Shown: positions 49,101 to 61,199 of the stretch, one piece after another
Layout: every line of letters begins with the position of its first letter
Position numbering within the stretch: position 1 is the first letter of the stretch
Assembly: GCA_032716605.1 (NCBI GenBank)
Contig: CM064571.1
Span: 13,547,262 to 13,611,261, forward strand
Origin: Paralithodes platypus
Taxonomy: Eukaryota > Arthropoda > Malacostraca > Decapoda > Lithodidae
DNA: 64,000 nucleotides
Direction of reading: 5' to 3'
The notes under the pieces: model-generated
What the model was told of the DNA's origin: nothing
Seen by the model: only the letters and a program-made list of their open reading frames with translations
The model's database searches: none
Made by a program: the position numbers and the translations under genes

Positions 49101-52100
49101 GTCTCGCAGGTATGATGAGCAGAGGAGACAAGAGGAGGAGGCCCGCCGAGATCGTGTCCTGGAGGAGTCTCGCAGGCATGATGAGGCTATAAGGAGACAG
49201 GAGTTCCAGAGCTTATTTCAGCTGTTGGCTCCCACCAGGACCCCTCCCGACTCCTCTACACCTGCTGGTCACCTTGGCGGACAGCAGCCACATTCTTCTC
49301 CACATCCCTCACACAATCCTCCACCACAGAAGGCTACGGCCCAGACACCACCACCATTGAAGCCTGACGCTACATTCCAGATGTTCCGGGAGTGGAGGAG
49401 ACGCTGGGACGACTATGCTGTCATGGTGGACCTGTCCAACCTGCCTGCGGCCAAACAGATGATACAACTACGCATGTGCCTGACTCTCGAGACGCAGCGT
49501 GTCTTAGAACACACCCTCCAGATCGCTCCCTCCACAGACAAGACTGTTGAAGAGGTGTTGGATGCCCTGCGGCTTCATATCAAGAGTCTAAGGAATGAGG
49601 CACTCCGGCGTCGTGAATTGTTGAGCTGCAGACAGCATGAAGGGGAAACTTTTGCAGAGTTCTACGTCCGCCTCAAACGTCTCGCAGAAGAAGTGGATGT
49701 GTGCCCTGGTAACTCACCCATCTGTGTGGAGACACAACTCAAGACTATCATCCTCATGGGCCTCAGGGACAAGGAGTTAGTCCAGAAACTCATCGCCCTG
49801 GACTCCAAGTCAATACTACAGGATGTCGTCACTACGTGCCGCTCGTATGAGGCTGCCAAATCTGCGACCACGGCCATTAGTGCGCCCCATGAACAAGTAA
49901 GGGCCGTCTCTTCATACAAGAAAAACAAGAAACAGGGCAGTGACAGGACCCAACCCCCCAAGCCTCCATCGAATGCAGCTGATGCCTGCCAGAGTTGCGC
50001 TCGCCGACACGGGCCTGACAAGTGTCCCGCTGCTGGCAGCACCTGTAACAACTGTGGGCGCCACGGTCACTGGGCTCGGACAGCTAAGTGCCCTGCTCAC
50101 AAGGTTCAGTGCCGCATCTGTTGTCTTCTGGGGCATTATGACAAGTGTTGTCCGTCGACTAAGAAGAAGGAAAGACGCCAATGTGGCCCCCCAGGCGATA
50201 CGGGTGCCCCCTCCAACTCTGGCAAGCCCCCCGACGCTAGGAGTAATAGCTGTCGTCAGGTGGGATCGACTCCTTCTACAGCTTCGACGCCGCAACCCAT
50301 CTGTGTTACCCTCTCCTTTGGCGACGCTACATCCCGCCTACGGATGTTACCGGACACGGGCGCCGACGTCACCGTGATTGGCCGGCGTCACCTTGAGGAT
50401 TTGGCTATCCCCATGAGCAGCCTGCGAGCCCCTTCGCCCACGACAACGTTCACGGCGGACGGCTCCCCGATGGCACCTGCTCTGGGGGTATTTCAGGCTA
50501 CCCTCACCCTGGGACAGAGAGTGTGTACTGCCCTGATCCATGTGCACGGGGGTGTCCAGACTCCTCTGCTTTCATACAGCCATTGCAGGGAGTTAGCCAT
50601 CATACCTCTGGCATTCCCAACGCCCATACAAGAGGTCAAGCACGTCAACAGGTGTAAGGCTACACCACTTCCAGTCTCCACGTCGCCTGCTGAAGCCAAG
50701 AATTACTTCCTGCGGGAGTTTAGCGACGTGTTGATGTCCAAAGACGACCTAAAGACTGTGCCCCTCAAGCCTATGGTGGGTCAACCCATGAGGATCCATG
50801 CGGCTGACACGAGCAAAGTGGCTGCAATCGGGGACTTTCCGGCACCAACCAACTTGACCGACCTCAGGTCATTCCTGGGTCTGGTCAACCAGCTGGCAGA
50901 GTTTACCCCTGACATCGCCGCCGCCGCTCAGCCCCTCCGCCCTTTGATGCGCCCCAAGAGGACATTGGTGTGGACTCCTGACCACGATGAGGCCTTCAGG
51001 CGAGTCAAGTTAGCCCTTGTCAGTCCTCCTGTTCTCGCACACTTCGACCCAGACCTACCCATCATTCTTCATACTGATGCATCGCGACTCAACGGCATTG
51101 GGTATGCCCTCTTGCAGGACCACGGCAGTGGCCACCTGCGGCTCATCCAGTGTGGCTCTCGGTTCCTGGCGGACGCTGAGACCCGCTATGCTACTATCGA
51201 GTTGGAGATGTTGGCTGCTGTTTGGGCCATGTCCAAGTATCGACTGTATTTACAGGGTCTACAGGATTTCACACTGATGACTGACCACCGCCCCCTCATC
51301 CCTATCATCAATCACTACACGTTGGATGCTGTGGAGAATCCCCGCCTCCAACGCCTGAAGGAGAAGACCTCACCCTATATCTTCAAGGCCGTGTGGCGTG
51401 CCGGCAAGTTGCTCTGCATCCCTGATGCCCTGTCTCAAGCCCCGGTCAGCCGCCCCACGCCAGAGGATGAGATCGCTTGTGCCGACGCCGCCACCTACCT
51501 CAGGACTATAGTGACAACCAAGGACGTTATCAACTCAGGACGATCTTCGGCACGATCTTCGGCACCAGACGCAGACAGGACGCTACAGGATCTCCAGGTC
51601 GCGGCAAGAGCGGACCCTGCGTATGTTCGTCTACTCGACTGTGTGACCTCAGGATTCCCTGCCAACCGATACGACCTTCACAATTCCTTGCTCCCATACT
51701 GGAAGATACGGGACGAACTCTACGCTGATGATGACCTCGTCCTGTATGGAGCTCGGATCGTGGTTCCTGCAGCCCTCCGCCGAGGCACCCTACAGCATCT
51801 TCATGACGGCCACCGTGGTGTGGAGGCCACTAAACGCAGGGCGAGGCAGGCTGTCTTCTGGCCGGGGATAGATTCCGACATCACCAACACTGTTCAAGCG
51901 TGTGAGTCGTGCCAGATCCTTCAGCCTAGCCTCCAGAAGGAACCACTCATGAATGATGACAACCCTACAAGGCCCTTTGAGTCTGTGTCGGCCGACTTTT
52001 TCATGGTCGCCGGGAAGTCTTTCCTGGTAGTCGTCGACCGTCTCTCGGGGTGGCCTGTTGTTGTCCCCTGCACAGGCGACACAACCGCCTCTGCGACCAT

Positions 52101-52842
52101 CAGGATGTTCTGTCGCTACTTCCGGGAAGTTGGTGTGCCCCTTCGTCTGAGGACCGACGGGGGCCCACAATTCACCAGCCACGAGTTCCGGGACTTTATG
52201 AAGCGATGGGGAGTTCGTCATGTGGTAACATCACCGCATTACCCACAGGCGAACGGCCATGCCGAGGCTGCGGTGAAGTCTCTCAAGCACCTCACCTTAA
52301 AGACTGCACCCTCTGGCAACATTGACTGTGAGGACTTCGACCGGGGTCTCTTGGAACTCCGGAATACTCCAAACTTCACAGGCCGCTCCCCAGCCCAGTT
52401 CCTGTATGGTCATCCTCTTAGGACATGTCTCCCGGCCCATCCCAAGTCCTTTGCTGCGGAATGGCAAGCCAAGGCCGAGGACTGTGATAGATGTGCAGCC
52501 GACCGTGCCGAGCAGGTTAAGACCCGGTACGATGAGCACACACAACCCCTTCCCAGGTTACGTGTCGGTCAGCAAGTGCGGATTCAAGACCCGACCACGA
52601 AACGCTGGGACAAGGTGGGGGTTGTGATGAGCCTTGGCAGGTCACGGGCCTATGAGGTACGTCTCCCTAGTGGCCGTGTGTGGTGGCGGAACCGTCGATT
52701 CCTCCGCCCCGTGCCCCAAACTGGTGACTCCCTCAACCCTGTGGCCCCTTTCAATGACGCTGAACAGTCCTTAGCTTCTGACCCCCAAGTTACCCCACGT
52801 CGATCAGAACGGCTCAGTAGGAAAGAGTCCGCTCGAGAATGA
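49100..52842 (+). CDS. Gag-pol polyprotein of the Gypsy element, RT core deleted
   Basis: The frame is open from about 49093, with its first ATG at 49225 (1205 residues from there). In order: gag capsid region with the FREWRRRWDDY motif; three zinc knuckle-like clusters at residues 254-305 (CQSCARRHGPDKC, CNNCGRHGHW...C, CRICCLLGHYDKC); aspartic protease LPDTGADVTVIG near 375; a remnant of the RT N-terminus (PMRIHAADT, about 525) joined directly to the RT thumb (KVAAIGDFPAPTNLTDLRSF); RNase H with HTDAS near 617 and TDHRPLI; integrase HHCC zinc finger (HDGHRG...CESC, 860-898) and DDE residues in SADFF, RTDGGPQF and NGHAEA (922, 977, 1013). The in-frame gap removes roughly 170 residues, including all of the fingers and palm with the YVDD-type site. 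Other domains look intact. The first Met may not be the natural start. Confidence 0.9.
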
Positions 52843-52851
52843 ACTGCGAGC

Positions 52852-52868
52852 GTGAGGGGGGAGGGAGG
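52852..52868 (+). promoter_or_regulatory. Polypurine tract
   Basis: gtgaggggggagggagg immediately precedes the TG of the 3' LTR, the standard plus-strand priming site of LTR retrotransposons. Confidence 0.85.
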
Positions 52869-53214
52869 TGTATGTATATGATTTACCTTGTACAGTATCA
52901 CTTTCATATCTAGTACAGTCACTTATGCATATGTAATATCTCTCTATGAGTAAGATTCATGTTAGCATCCAGGCAGTCATATTAGTTATGTCATATAGCC
53001 ACTCTGGCAACTCAAGCCTGGGGCTCCTCTCACCAGAGGGCCAATACATGTTTGTGTACCACGAGACAGAGCTATCACCCTGTAGGCTCTGCTTCGTGCC
53101 TGTATCCCATATCCTTCTCAATAAGAACCTATATATCTACAGCGTGTCTACTTACTCCCCAACCCAAGATAGGCCTGTTGTGCATCTATGGAGTTAGCTG
53201 GGACACACATAACA
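52869..53214 (+). repeat. 3' LTR of the Ty3/Gypsy element
   Basis: 346 bp, TGTATG...AACA, followed by ATCCC. Same length as the 5' LTR with one base difference. Confidence 0.97.
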
Positions 53215-53219
53215 ATCCC

Positions 53220-54307
53220 TATTGTCTACAGGGTCCAGAACCGAGCCTATAAACCTAGCTCCCGCCCCCAGTCAAATCAGTTGAAAGTTAGACACCAACC
53301 AGTGGTCACTACCCTGAAGTTAACCTCTAGCTCTGCCCTTGTGTTGTTCCGGAGTTGAGAGATTCCCGAGCCGGCAGACTCCATGGCAGAAGTTAAATAG
53401 AAGAGCTGTCCATGTACAAGTCCCAACGTGCACCTTATAACCTTCACACAAATTAGTGGGTATATAAGTGTGTAGCCAGCACCGATCGTCAAGAGATCCG
53501 ACTTGAGAACTTCCTACATTTTGGACCACCTGGACGGCCGAGGAACCAGTCGTTAGCCCCCAACATCACCGGAAGCAAGATAACCAGGACCAGACCCACA
53601 AATACTATTCAAGATTCATGTTACTAGTACTAAGTGTTATAGTACCAGTTCGACATTCACTTATTAACTTTTCTATGAAGTGGCTATAACTTGCCCAGTG
53701 TAACTCATATTTAACCATTCCATTTGGGACATACTAAGCGTATCAGTGTTCATTAATTAACAGGCGACATTGACTCTCGTAATTACCTTATTCAGATATT
53801 AAAACCCTAGTGATATCTAACGTTCGCCCACTGATTTGTGTTCTACGTATTTCTGTCATAGGAATATAAATCTTAGATCAGTACCCCCTTTAGATTACTA
53901 GAATTGCCGTGTTCAGAAATATACGCGTATCTAATTCTAACTGTGAGCTGCTACTTGGGCACGCGACCTGCCAGAAAGAAATCTAATTAGTGAAATTTAA
54001 TACATAAATACGTTGAGGTCTTCCAGTATAATAAACCTTGCTAACTAAATCCGTGATCAGAAGAGTATACCTGAACGTTGGAAGTGGGAGACTAGGCTCC
54101 ATCCAGATCCGCTAATGCTAGCAGTTCCTTTCTATTATTTGTTTTGTAAGAGTCTTACTATCTTTCTATGCTCTTTATTCACCTATCTAAATAAAAGTGA
54201 TCGTGTGTCGTGTTACCGTGTGTTTATTTTGTGTTCTCTATTCCTCATACCTTGTATTGTGCATGCAGCCTTATATACCCAGTCAGATAGATCCCACATT
54301 ACCCAAG
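53220..54307. other. Intergenic, no gene recognised
   Basis: Continuation of the sequence to the left of the Gypsy element. It contains no motif in six frames. It is the 3' flank of the minus-strand gene that follows. Confidence 0.5.
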
Positions 54308-57300
54308 TTAATCCTGTAGAAAAACAGGGCATAACACCTTTCTTAAGATATCAATGCTATTTTCTCCATACTCTTCTTTAGATCCGATTATCTGTGACAG
54401 CAGGTCTAGTGAGGAGAAGTTGAATTGTTCATCCGTCCATCGTTCAATCGACTCGTGAACATCCATAGCCAGTTCATATATAGTCTGGAACTGTTCATTA
54501 TTCTTCAGGGAGTCGACAAGTCGCTCAGTTTTCCTCAGCAGACCAATGGTAACGGTTGAATTGGAGAGCGACGACAACATGAGAGAGATCCGAACGTGCA
54601 AAAATGCGGAGAAGGCAATAATGGCCAAAACCGTCAGGATTTTTTCATAGTAATCCCCTGGGAGGATGCTGGTATAGAAATTGGTTAAAGAGTTCATGGC
54701 TGTGTTGTAGGAAGTCTCCATGTTGTTCTGAAAAGGGCCAACTAGATTTTTCCACTTGCTAGTCATGTTCCTTATGTTCTTGTTGAACATTGTGCTGTAA
54801 TCGCCTTTTGTAAACTGATCTTTCAAATCTTGAATTCCTCCTGTTTGGAATAGATTGTTTAAACCTTTGGTCATCTGTCCCCTTAGACCCTGCAGACCTC
54901 CCTTGGGAAATATTCCCTGTAGGCTTGCTATTCCCTTATCGAATTGCCCTTTGATAGAGTCAAATGTTCCTTTACTAAAGATATTAGATAGACCACCAAA
55001 TCCTCCTTTGTTTTTGTTTCCCATCTGGCCACCTCCCTTCCCTCTGGTCCCTTGGTTACCATACATGGAATAAGTGGAGGTTGCTGGGCTGCCGTAGCCT
55101 GCCATGTTTCCGGCATAACTGGAGGTCCCAGAATTTGCGGCGTTCCCATATCCTGGCATGTTTTGAATAGGACCTCCATTGCTGGCATACCCGAGTTGAC
55201 ACCAGTGCCTTGGTTTACAGTATTTCCAGGCACACCAATGTTGTTGCTGTAACCTGAACCTGCTGAATTCACACCACTGCCATGGCCTCCGATGCTTTGA
55301 GAAGGGCCTCCATTGGTGGAATAACTGGAGATTGCTGGATTTCCAATATTGCTAGTACTGATCATGTTTCCAGTTGAGAACCTGGTTTGTTCATTGCCCG
55401 AAGTAATGAAGAAGCCCTCATTGCCCTGTGAATTTAAGTTGTTGGTATTAATTCCAGTATTTCTGACTCCTTGTCCTGCTAATACAGAAACATCATTAAT
55501 ACTAGTCTGACCCACGTTACTGTTGCGATCATTGGCGGGATCAGAGAAATTAAATTGTGCATTTTGTGAGTTTGGACGTTCAGGTTGTACGGTGAAAATT
55601 ATGGGATTACCTGGTTTTATATTATTGGGTTGTGGGCTCTGTGGCTGTGAATGCTGAGGTGTTACAGGCTGTGGCAGCATATTCTGAGGTATTGGACGAG
55701 CAGGGTTCATGTTTTGTAAAAATGTGGGGTTTGTTTGTATATTTTGAGAGGGTGTTTGTTGTAATATTGAGCCCTGATAATTTTGTTGTGTATTGCTTGG
55801 TTGATTATTGGACTGTGGAAAATTTTGCTGTACCACTCCAATTTGCTAGTTTCCTATTTGTATTCCTCCATCAGGTCGCTGTTGTATTCTTAGGATGACC
55901 CTTTTCACCTCATCCGAACTGGCTTGAGTCTGGACATTCGGATTAGCAGGGTTAGAATGAAGCCTGATCACTACTCTTGGATTCTCTGAATCATTTGTGT
56001 CGCCTTGGCTCACCTGCACCGCATTCTTTAAATTGATCAGCTCATTAAGCCCTGCAAGTGTTATTATTTCACTACCATCATTAATTTCCGAGTTTATTGA
56101 ATCAACTGGATTTGCTTCAGTGGGGAATCGAATGCGTCCGGTAAGCTTTGGTCTACCCACTGGTTCCCCATCCACCGAATCAAACACTCTTATAACAGAA
56201 TGGTTACTTGTGGCCCCCCAGAGAGAACGGAAGCTGGGTCAAAATTAGGGCCCCCTCGTACACCATGGCCCCCCAGAACTTGAGGCCACTGAGGAGTATG
56301 GCCAGTTAGGGTGTAGAATGGCACGTTGGGTCCTGAAGCAAGTATGAATGGCGTATTTTGTGCTGGTAATTGAGTATCACTTTGGGTGTTGAAAGTGGCT
56401 TGATTAACTGTTGGAATTGACACGACATCTAACTCGGAATTCATCATACCATCGTACATTCCCAACTTATCTATTGAAGAGACTACAATTTTTGGCTCGG
56501 GTGGCGGGACGTACAATCCCATGAGCTCGTTGACATCTGCATCAACGATGTCCATGGGTACTTCGTCCTGTGCGTTAATGTGATGCTGCCACAAGTCCTT
56601 AAGAGTGTCGGAGCTGAGGAAGAAGTAGGAGTCTGACGGTGGCTGAAGTATGTTGACTGCTGGTGAGGACGGAACAACTAGTGCCTCGACTTGTGGATTG
56701 ACCCTCTTCAAGCCGATATGTCTATCACTCAGGTATGCTCCTTGTCTGTTTTCAAAAGTATTTAAAGATTCCAGTGTATCTTTATTTCTTACATTCCCTT
56801 TCATATTACTAAGTATTTCTTCATCGTGTCTTCTTTCCCATATCTTTAAAATTTCATCAAGATCAGATGATTGTTCGAGGTTGGAAGAAAATGTCACTGT
56901 GTTAGCTTCTTCGGCACTTGCAGATTCTGTAGCCTCTAAGACTTCAAGGGGGGTGTTTGGTGTTGAAGAATAAGGGAGAGTTGTATCAATATTACCCTTT
57001 TCTTGGTTCTGATCAGATTTATTTCCGTTTTTTAAAAGAGGCTGTCGTGTCACTTCTGTGTTCCAATTTTCTGTATAATTTTGAAGTTGTATTATACTTT
57101 CCCCTTTTTCATTCTCATTTACCTGGTCATGCACTTGTGTAGTTTCCTCTCCTGTCCCAGTTTCTTCCTTTTGGCTTCTCTGCATTTGTTCATCACTTTC
57201 ATGCATTATTTTTACAGATTCCTCTTGTTTGCCTAGTGCCATCTTCTCCACATCCTCCTCTGCTGTCTCCTTTATTCTCTCCTCTACTTCACTTTCCTTC

Positions 57301-58160
57301 TCTTGTGTTGTTTTTTCTCTCTCTTCTTCTTCTTCTTCCCCAGGTTTCAATACTTCCGCAAACTCACTGGTAACATTACCAACTACAAGACCAACCTTCA
57401 CCTTCGTTATGAAAGAATTGGCCAAGGATTTGTTGACACCATAAGTATCAGGTCTGCCCAGTCGCTCGATATCGGATGAAAATGGATTAAACGTGTCGTT
57501 TGGCCTCTCTATGTCACTGTGCTCTTGCTGCCCTGATTCTATTCCTTCCATAATTTTGGACAGCTCAGGTTCCTCAGTTATCCCGTGTTCGTATAATTGA
57601 ATTCATTCCATTTGGTCGAGTTTAGTTGCACCTTGTGATCGAGTTGTGGAAGATCTTTGTGTTCCAGTCTCATATTCTTCTCGCCTTACACTAGACTCTC
57701 CCAATTGCTCTGTATCAAACGCTTCTGGTTGTTCCAATCCATAATTGCTTGGTGTCCCTTTTTCCGACACAATCAATTGCCACTTATCAAGATTTTCCGA
57801 CTGCCTTATTTCCGATTCGTTATAATCCCTTGGTCTCACTTCTTCGGTTTCTACTAATTGCCACACATTGAATGAATCTGGGTGATTCTGATTGGGAGTT
57901 TCTGTATGCCCCATATCGAACATTTCCGTTTGTTCTGCATCGACCTCTTTATGGCGCTCAGTATCGGAAAACCTAGGTCTTCCTGTTTCCGACGCAATTA
58001 AATGCCATATACTCGTAGCTTCTGTTGGCATTTCCAGCATTGTGCCTTCCCATGAATCTGCTGCGTAGGATTTAGAACACGAAGCACCAGAAATAAGGAA
58101 CACTAAACACAGCACTGAACACAACTTGTCTGGACATATAATGTTACACATTAAGGACAT
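54308..58160 (-). pseudogene. Large secreted/membrane protein gene, unrecognised, four disruptions
   Basis: About 1280 codons on the minus strand without introns. It starts MSLMCNIICPDKLCSVLCLV, a signal peptide followed by ISGASC. Next come three imperfect repeats with the core W-[QH]-L-[IV]-x(2,3)-E (IWHLIASETGRPRF, VWQLVETEEVRPRD, KWQLIVSEKGTPSN), an acidic Glu/Lys-rich region, a middle region ending PNFDP, a Gln/Asn/Pro-rich stretch, a Gly/Asn-rich stretch (NAANSGTSSYAGNMAGYGS), short KG-containing repeats (GGLQGLRGQMTKGLNNLF, GGIQDLKDQFTKGDYSTMF), and a hydrophobic segment ILTVLAIIAFSAFLHV near the C-terminus. The frame is interrupted by TGA (57603), TAG (55846) and one-base shifts in or near G runs (about 56215 and 55180); on either side of each the protein character continues. 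It is a decaying gene, or an intact gene with errors. No homologous family was recognised. Confidence 0.7.
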
Positions 58161-58554
58161 CTTGAAGGCACCTTTTATTTATTAGTATTAATTTTAAATT
58201 TTCACATGGGGTTTTAGTTCTATATTTTGAATTATTGTTCTAGCATGGAAGCATTTTCTTAGTTGATGCTTATGCTTAATATTTCTTATTTCAGTAGGTT
58301 TTTCCAGTCATTTCTCTGTATGCAAATGTAATGAAAATGAATGTGAGATGGTTTGTCGTTTTCAATAACTTTTCTTGATACAATTTCAGCTATAAAAGTG
58401 TTCAATTATCTTTGATTATTACAAAGAATAATTAAGTATTTTATGTCAATTAGATATGTCAAACAACTATATGTGCTCACCACCTCCACTGCTTTACGTG
58501 TACTTTCACCAATTATTTCACCTTTTTCTTAAGATTTTCTGTGAACATATTAGT
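58161..58554. other. Upstream region of the minus-strand gene
   Basis: AT-rich. On the minus strand a taataaataaaa stretch lies about 20 bases before the ATG; it is too close for a TATA box and probably leader. No other feature is seen. Confidence 0.4.
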
Positions 58555-61073
58555 TTGTATTAGTTTCAGTGTATTAGTTTGTATTAGTTTCAGTGTATTA
58601 GTTTGTATTAGTTTCAGTGTATTTGTATTAGTTTCAATGTATTAGTTTGTATTAGTTTCAGTGTATTAGTTTGTATTAGTTTGTATTAGTTTCAATGTAT
58701 TAGTTTGTATTAGTTCCAGTGTATTAGTTTGTATTAGTTTCAATGTATTAGTTTGTATTAGTTTCAGTGTATTAGTTTGTATTAGTTTCAGTGTATTAGT
58801 TTGTATTAGTTTCAATGTATTAGTTTGTATTAGTTTCAGTGTATTAGTTTGTATTAGTTTCAATGTATTAGTTTGTATTAGTTTCAATGTATTAGTTTGT
58901 ATTAGTTTCAGTGTATTAGTTTGTATTTGTTTCAGTGTATTAGTTTGTATTAGTTTCAATGTATTAGTTTGTATTAGTTTCAATGTATTAGTTTGTATTA
59001 GTTTCAGTGTATTAGTTTGTATTAGTTTCAGTGTATTAGTTTGTATTAGTTTCAGTGTATTTGTATTAGTTTCAATGCATTAGTTTGTATTAGTTTCAGT
59101 GTATTAGTTTGTATTAGTTTCAATGTATTAGTTTGTATTAGTTCCAGTGTATTAGTTTGTATTAGTTTCAATGTATTAGTTTGTATTAGTTTCAATGTAT
59201 TAGTTTGTATTAGTTTCAGTGTATTAGTTTGTATTAGTTTCAATGTATTAGTTTGTATTAGTTTCAGTGTATTAGTTTGTATTAGTTTCAATGTATTAGT
59301 TTGTATTAGTTTCAATGTATTAGTTTGTATTAGTTTCAGTGTATTAGTTTGTATTTGTTTCAGTGTATTAGTTTGTATTAGTTTCAATGTATTAGTTTGT
59401 ATTAGTTTCAATGTATTAGTTTGTATTAGTTTCAGTGTATTAGTTTGTATTAGTTTCAATGTATTAGTTTCAGTGTATTAGTTTGTATTAGTTTCAGTGT
59501 ATTAGTTTGTATTAGTTTCAGTGTATTAGTTTGTATTAGTTTCAGTGTATTAGTTTGTATTAGTTTCAATGTATTAGTTTCAGTGTATTAGTTTGTATTA
59601 GTTTCAGTGTATTAGTTTGTATTAGTTTCAGTGTATTAGTTTGTATTAGTTCCAGTGTATTAGTTTGTATTAGTTTCAATGTATTAGTTTGTATTAGTTT
59701 CAATGTATTAGTTTGTATTAGTTTCAGTGTATTAGTTTGTATTAGTTTCAGTGTATTAGTTTCAGTGTATTAGTTTGTATTAGTTTCAATGTATTAGTTT
59801 GTATTAGTTTCAGTGTATTAGTTTGTATTAGTTTCAGTGTATTAGTTTGTATTAGTTTCAGTGTATTAGTTTCAGTGTATTAGTTTGTATTAGTTTCAAT
59901 GTATTAGTTTGTATTAGTTTCAGTGTATTAGTTTGTATTAGTTTCAGTGTATTAGTTTGTATTAGTTTCAATGTATTAGTTTGTATTAGTTTCAGTGTAT
60001 TAGTTTGTATTAGTTTCAGTATATTAGTTTGTATTAGTTTCAGTGTATTAGTTTCAGTGTATTAGTTTGTATTTGTTTCAATGTATTAGTTTGTATTAGT
60101 TTCAATGTATTAGTTTGTATTAGTTTCAGTGTATTAGTTTGTATTAGTTTCAATGTATTAGTTTGTATTAGTTTCAATGTATTAGTTTGTATTAGTTTCA
60201 ATGTATTAGTTTGTATTAGTTTCAATGTATTAGTTTGTATTAGTTGCAGTGTATTAGTTTGTATTAGTTTCAATGTATTAGTTTGTATTAGTGTCAGTGT
60301 ATTAGTTTGTATTAGTTTCAATGTATTAGTTTGTATTAGTTTCAATGTATTAGTTTGTATTAGTTTCAATGTATTAGTTTGTATTAGTTTCAGTGTATTA
60401 GTTTGTATTAGTTTCAGTGTATTAGTTTGTATTAGTTTCAATGTATTAGTTTGTATTAGTTTCAATGTATTAGTTTGTATTAGTTTCAATGTATTAGTTT
60501 TTATTAGTTTCAATGTATTAGTTTGTATTAGTATCAGTGTATTAGTTTGTATTAGTTTTAATGTACTAGTTTGTATTAGTTTCAGTGTATTAGTTTGCAT
60601 TAGTTTCAATGTATTAGTATGTATTAGTTTCAATGTATTAGTTTGTATTAGTTTCAATGTATTAGTTTGTATTTGTTTCAGTGTATTAGTTTGTATTAGT
60701 TTCAGTGTATTAGTTTGTATTAGTTTCAGTGTATTAGTTTGTATTAGTTTCAATGTATTAGTTTGTATTAGTAGTATGTAGTTTCAGTGTATTAGTTTGT
60801 ATTAGTTTCAATGTATTAGTTTGTATTAGTTTCAGTGTATTAGTTTGTATTAGTTTCAATGTATTAGTTTGTATTAGTTTCAATGCATTAGTTTGTATTA
60901 GTTTCAATGTATTAGTTTGTATTAGTTCCAGTGTATTAGTTTGTATTAGTTTCAATGCATTAGTTTGTATTAGTTTCAGTGTATTAGTTTGTATTAGTTT
61001 CAGTGTATTAGTTTGTATTAGTTTCAATGTATTAGTTTGTATTAGTTTCAATGTATTAGTTTGTATTAGTTCC
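58555..61073. repeat. 24-bp tandem repeat, about 105 copies
   Basis: Unit ttagtttgtattagtttca(g/a)tgta, with the g/a alternation as the main variant. Some units are shortened by 6-12 bp (ttagtttcagtgta alone). Because 24 is divisible by three, the minus strand stays open for hundreds of codons (LIQTNTLK repeated). This is a by-product, not a protein. A junction at 60770-60785 (agtagtatgtag) is irregular. Confidence 0.97.
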
Positions 61074-61199
61074 AGTGATCAATAAGTGACTGTGAGGAGG
61101 GTTCAAGGCAGACTGTCAAGAGGGTGTATGACTGACTGTTCCGCTGGTGGTGAATTTGGGTGTAACTTAGAAAGGTATATGTGGGCTAGTGGGTTGATC

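Larger units (their letters stand above)
48017..53214 (+). mobile_element. Young Ty3/Gypsy LTR retrotransposon lacking the RT core
   Basis: Two 346-bp LTRs, a perfect 5-bp target duplication ATCCC (48012-48016, 53215-53219), a primer-binding position starting TGG right after the 5' LTR (48363), a purine run before the 3' LTR (52852-52868), and one gag-pol frame. Near-identical LTRs mean very recent insertion. Since the RT catalytic core is deleted, it must have been copied by another element's enzyme. Confidence 0.95.

Noticed and set aside
49085..49105. Programmed -1 frameshift in the Gypsy gag
   Set aside because: The local tttttc run is not in the required phase for a classical slippery heptamer, and the site is inside gag rather than at the gag-pol border.
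54308..58160. Multi-exon gene with four short introns
   Set aside because: At each break the coding character continues at once. Two breaks are single in-frame stops and two are one-base shifts, leaving no room for GT-AG introns.
58666..61051. Long minus-strand frames of repeated LIQTNTLK (up to 237 codons)
   Set aside because: They come from a 24-bp tandem repeat whose unit is divisible by three. The composition follows the DNA repeat and there is no leader or other domain.
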